NCBI GenBank assembly: GCA_019638385.1
Contig: JAHBTW010000012.1
Span: 62,001 to 126,000 of the forward strand
DNA from: Saprospiraceae bacterium
Lineage (GTDB): Bacteria; Bacteroidota; Bacteroidia; Chitinophagales; Saprospiraceae
Direction: 5' to 3'
Length of the DNA: 64,000 nt
Notes under the pieces: model-generated
Seen by the model: only the letters and a program-made list of their open reading frames with translations
Database searches by the model: none
Told to the model about the DNA's origin: nothing
Translations under genes and position numbers: made by a program
Part shown: positions 61,313 through 64,000 of the stretch, in pieces
Numbering within the stretch: the stretch's first letter is position 1
Layout: each line of letters begins with the position of its first letter

Positions 61313-64000
61313 GTGTTGAAAACGGTTTTTAAACTCTCCGGCATCCTTCTCGCGCTGGCTTTGACAACTGCCTGCTCTACTCAAAAGAGCCGCAAGGATA
61401 TGTCCCTTTTGGACAAAATTTACACCAATACCAACGCCCGCTACAACGGCTACTTCAATGCCAAGGAGTTGCTCAAAGCAAGCACCGTGGTGTTGGAAGA
61501 ACAACACCGCGACAACTATAACCAGGTGTTGGAAATGTACCCGTACATTGCTGCCGACAACCCGCAGGCGGTAGCGCCCGACTTGGATATTGCCACCAAA
61601 AAAGTATCTATTGTCGTCAACCTGTACCGGCGAAGCAAATGGACCGATGACTGTTATCTGCTGGTAGGTCAGGCGCAGTTTTTGAAAAAAGATTACGAAT
61701 CGGCGGAGTCAACCTTCCGGTATCTCGCCGGAGAATTTGACCCCAATGCCTCTCCGGTTAAAAAAGGGAAGCCGGGCGTAAGTTCTTCAAAAAGTGGCCC
61801 CGCCAAGCCGAGCCTGTCGGCGAAGCAAAAGCAAAAATTAGCCAAGCAAAAAGCCAAAGAGCGGAAAAAATACAACCGCCAGGTGCAGGCCAATAAAAAG
61901 AAAGCCTCCAGGGCAAAGGCAAAAGGCAAGGCCGTTCCGACACCGAAACGAGATCCTATAACCGATAAAAACGATCCTAAGGCATTAGAAAGGGCGGCCT
62001 TTGAAGCAGAAAAAGAGGCTAAAGAAGCCGCTCGACAAGCCCAAAAGGAAAACAAAGGCGAAGGCCCGATGAAACACCGTCCGGCGTTTCAGGAGTCGGA
62101 ATTGTGGTTGGCCAAAACGCTCATCGAAAGAGATAACTTCGATGCGGCCGTGCGAGCGCTCAACCGATTAATGGAAAACCCCAAGATATACGACGATGTG
62201 CGCAAGGAAGCTATTGCTACTGAAGCGTATGCGCATCTCCGCCAGAAGAACTACGAGCGCGCGCTTCCCCTGTTGGAACAAGCCATTGCCAATGGCGCCG
62301 ATAAACAAAAGAAGGCTCGCCTTACCTACATCACCGGTCAACTGCACCAACGCGCAGGCCGCGGCGCCGAAGCCGTAGCCGCTTATGAACAGGCCCTGAA
62401 AAACACCAACAACTACGAAATGGCCTTTAACGCCCGACTCAACATTGCGCTGAGCGGCGCTTCTGTAAGCGGCGGCGCCGTAGCAGCCAAAGAGAGTCTC
62501 GAAAAATTGCTGAAGGACATCAAAAACGAAGAGTACAAAGATCAAATCTATTACGCATTAGCCAACATCGCGCTTCAATCCGGCGACCGCGCCGGGGCTA
62601 TTGAAAACCTCGAACTTTCCCTGCTCAACAGCCGCTCCAATACCATTCAAAAAGCGGAATCCTATTATGCACTCGCCGGCTTGTATTTCGAAGAAGAGTC
62701 TTACATCAAGGCGAAAGCGTACTATGACAGCACCGGGATGGTCATGTCGCCTATTGACGAACGGCTGCCCGATGTGAAACGCTTAGCCGACAACCTGGCC
62801 GATGTGGCCAAAAACCTGCAAATCATTGCCCAACAAGACAGCCTGCTGAAAATAGGCGCGATGACTCCCAAAGGACGGGCAGAGCTGGCAGCTCAAGTTA
62901 AGGCCGAACGCGACGAAGCGCGTCGCAACGCAGCACTCGCTGCGGCCGCCGCCAATAGCGGCGGCGATCCGGGCCGTCCCGCGAAAGGCGGCGCTGTTGC
63001 CGCCGCAGTTCGTGGCCCGGGCGACCCCGGGCCGGCACTCGCCGCATCCGCTTCCGCAAGTACCTTTTTTGCATACAACGACCGGGAAGTGCGGCAGGGA
63101 CAGCGCGATTTTCAACGCAAATGGGGCAACCGCAACTTAGAGGACAATTGGCGGCGCGCCTCCCGCAGCATCAGCGGTTCAACGGCCGAAATCGAAACCG
63201 ACCCCTCCAGGGAAGAGGAAAATGAACAGGATACCGGTCCGCTCAGCGAAGAGGAAATCAAAGCTTTGCTCGGCAATATTCCCACTACGGAAGCAGAAAT
63301 TGCACAGGTCAATCTCAAAATCAAAGAGGCTATGTTCAACCTCGGCAAGCTGTACAGCGATCGCCTCAACCGGGCCGACAAAGCCGTAGCCATACTCGAA
63401 ACCCTCAATGAACGGTACCCTGCCAGCAATTACGAACTGGAATCCTGGTACCTGCTGCATCTCACTTATGCCGATATGAACAACCCGGCCAAAGCAAAAG
63501 AATACGCCGACAAAATCATCAACAAGTATCCGACCTCCGTTTACGGCAAAGTGTTGCAAGACCCGGCTTACATCAAAGAATTGGCCGACGAGCGCCGGCG
63601 GCTCAATATTTATTACGATCAAACGTATGCTATGTTCCAGCAAGGGGAATATCAGCGGGCTTTTGACCAGTGTCAGGCTGCGCGCGAAAAATTTGGCGCC
63701 GCCAACCCGCTCCAACCTAAGTTTGCGCTCTTAGCCGCCATGTGTACCGGCAATCTGAACGGGAAAGAAGCGTACGTTACCGCGCTCAACGAGATGATGT
63801 CGCGCTACCCCAACACGCCGGAACAAACCCGCGCCCGCGAAATGCTGCGCGTGATCGGCGGTACGTCTGCCGCCCTGCCCGGGGCCGCACAAGGCGCCGC
63901 CAATGACGCCGAACTCTACAAAATGGAAGAGGCCGACCTCCACTACGTCATCATATTTTTGGACAAAACGGCCACCTTGGATAAAGCGCGCATTCAATTG
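61313..64000 (+). CDS. porW: T9SS tetratricopeptide lipoprotein PorW/SprE, 3' end missing
   Basis: 896 codons are in the window and the gene runs off the right edge. Start is GTG at 61313 or TTG at 61316. Signal peptide LKTVFKLSGILLALALTTAC ends in a lipobox cysteine. The N-terminal block IYTNTNARYNGYFNAKELLK and KWTDDCYLLVGQAQFLKKDY is the signature of PorW/SprE, a lipoprotein needed for type IX secretion and gliding. A Lys/Ala-rich charged stretch (about 145-260) is inserted among the TPR repeats (ERDNFDAAVRALNRLMENP, KNYERALPLLEQAIANG). Later an Ala/Gly-rich linker (about 540-585) precedes a second TPR block. The linkers are longer than in flavobacterial SprE. Confidence 0.85.
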   Translation, partial: MLKTVFKLSGILLALALTTACSTQKSRKDMSLLDKIYTNTNARYNGYFNAKELLKASTVVLEEQHRDNYNQVLEMYPYIAADNPQAVAPDLDIATKKVSIVVNLYRRSKWTDDCYLLVGQAQFLKKDYESAESTFRYLAGEFDPNASPVKKGKPGVSSSKSGPAKPSLSAKQKQKLAKQKAKERKKYNRQVQANKKKASRAKAKGKAVPTPKRDPITDKNDPKALERAAFEAEKEAKEAARQAQKENKGEGPMKHRPAFQESELWLAKTLIERDNFDAAVRALNRLMENPKIYDDVRKEAIATEAYAHLRQKNYERALPLLEQAIANGADKQKKARLTYITGQLHQRAGRGAEAVAAYEQALKNTNNYEMAFNARLNIALSGASVSGGAVAAKESLEKLLKDIKNEEYKDQIYYALANIALQSGDRAGAIENLELSLLNSRSNTIQKAESYYALAGLYFEEESYIKAKAYYDSTGMVMSPIDERLPDVKRLADNLADVAKNLQIIAQQDSLLKIGAMTPKGRAELAAQVKAERDEARRNAALAAAAANSGGDPGRPAKGGAVAAAVRGPGDPGPALAASASASTFFAYNDREVRQGQRDFQRKWGNRNLEDNWRRASRSISGSTAEIETDPSREEENEQDTGPLSEEEIKALLGNIPTTEAEIAQVNLKIKEAMFNLGKLYSDRLNRADKAVAILETLNERYPASNYELESWYLLHLTYADMNNPAKAKEYADKIINKYPTSVYGKVLQDPAYIKELADERRRLNIYYDQTYAMFQQGEYQRAFDQCQAAREKFGAANPLQPKFALLAAMCTGNLNGKEAYVTALNEMMSRYPNTPEQTRAREMLRVIGGTSAALPGAAQGAANDAELYKMEEADLHYVIIFLDKTATLDKARIQL

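Noticed and set aside
1..64000. CRISPR arrays, rRNA and tRNA genes
   Set aside because: I saw no regularly spaced repeats and no cloverleaf or rRNA signature in the intergenic stretches; a covariance-model scan would be needed to exclude small RNAs fully.

Overview
The window is chromosomal DNA of a Bacteroidota bacterium. I infer a member of Saprospiria or Chitinophagia, but I cannot fix the genus. Four things point to the phylum. Three secreted proteins end in type A sorting domains of the type IX secretion system (T9SS), and the last gene is the T9SS lipoprotein PorW/SprE. Many gene starts are preceded by the Bacteroidota primary promoter, TTTG, then 19-21 bp, then TAnnTTTG. Typical Bacteroidota families are present (DUF3127, DUF4230, DUF2490, PycTM, type-2 IleRS). 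Shine-Dalgarno sequences are weak or absent. About 60 genes fill the window densely; no rRNA, tRNA or CRISPR array was seen.

Region by region. 0-10 kb: a rhodanese end, a serine-palmitoyltransferase-like enzyme, an SSB-like DUF3127 protein, and a coupled operon (small membrane protein, RluA-type pseudouridine synthase, RsmG). Then comes a REP-associated tyrosine transposase fused through a perfect 71-nt palindrome to an ATP-grasp enzyme, followed by ileS. Upstream of ileS I find what looks like a complete transcription attenuator: promoter, 18-codon leader peptide with six Ile codons, antiterminator and terminator. Next to it is a decayed toxin-antitoxin pair. 10-23 kb: ParA with a small partner, an antiquitin-type aldehyde dehydrogenase, yqeY-rsmA, pdxA-lspA, two ArsR regulators, a gene-free stretch with DnaA-box-like sequences and an AT-rich tract (possible oriC), ctaA-aat, a malic enzyme, and an HD-PycTM membrane protein. 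23-36 kb: ROK kinase, lipoproteins, a carotenoid desaturase, a VWA membrane protein, Xaa-Pro aminopeptidase, an orphan RND adaptor, and a degraded IS3-like element between two broken genes.

36-51 kb: a 1.1-kresidue T9SS surface protein, an arsenosugar pair (peroxidase-like protein and ArsS), a TonB-domain protein, hipBA with operator-like palindromes, and a tightly packed seven-gene run on the minus strand. That run reads: two LytS-type kinases, T9SS protein, LytTR regulator, alpha-oxoamine-synthase-like enzyme (frameshifted at a G8 tract), DgcA-like racemase, DgcN-like acetyltransferase. 51-64 kb: Uma2 nuclease, a receptor-type adenylate cyclase, a third T9SS cargo protein, a polytopic membrane protein frameshifted at a C11 tract, NlpC/P60 and M23 cell-wall enzymes, MORN-repeat proteins, DUF2490, DUF4230 and the start of porW.

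The most unusual items are the ileS leader attenuator, the transposase/palindrome/ATP-grasp fusion, the two homopolymer-tract frameshifts, and the kinase-to-DgcN gene run. All family assignments come from reading motifs by eye; no database search was run.
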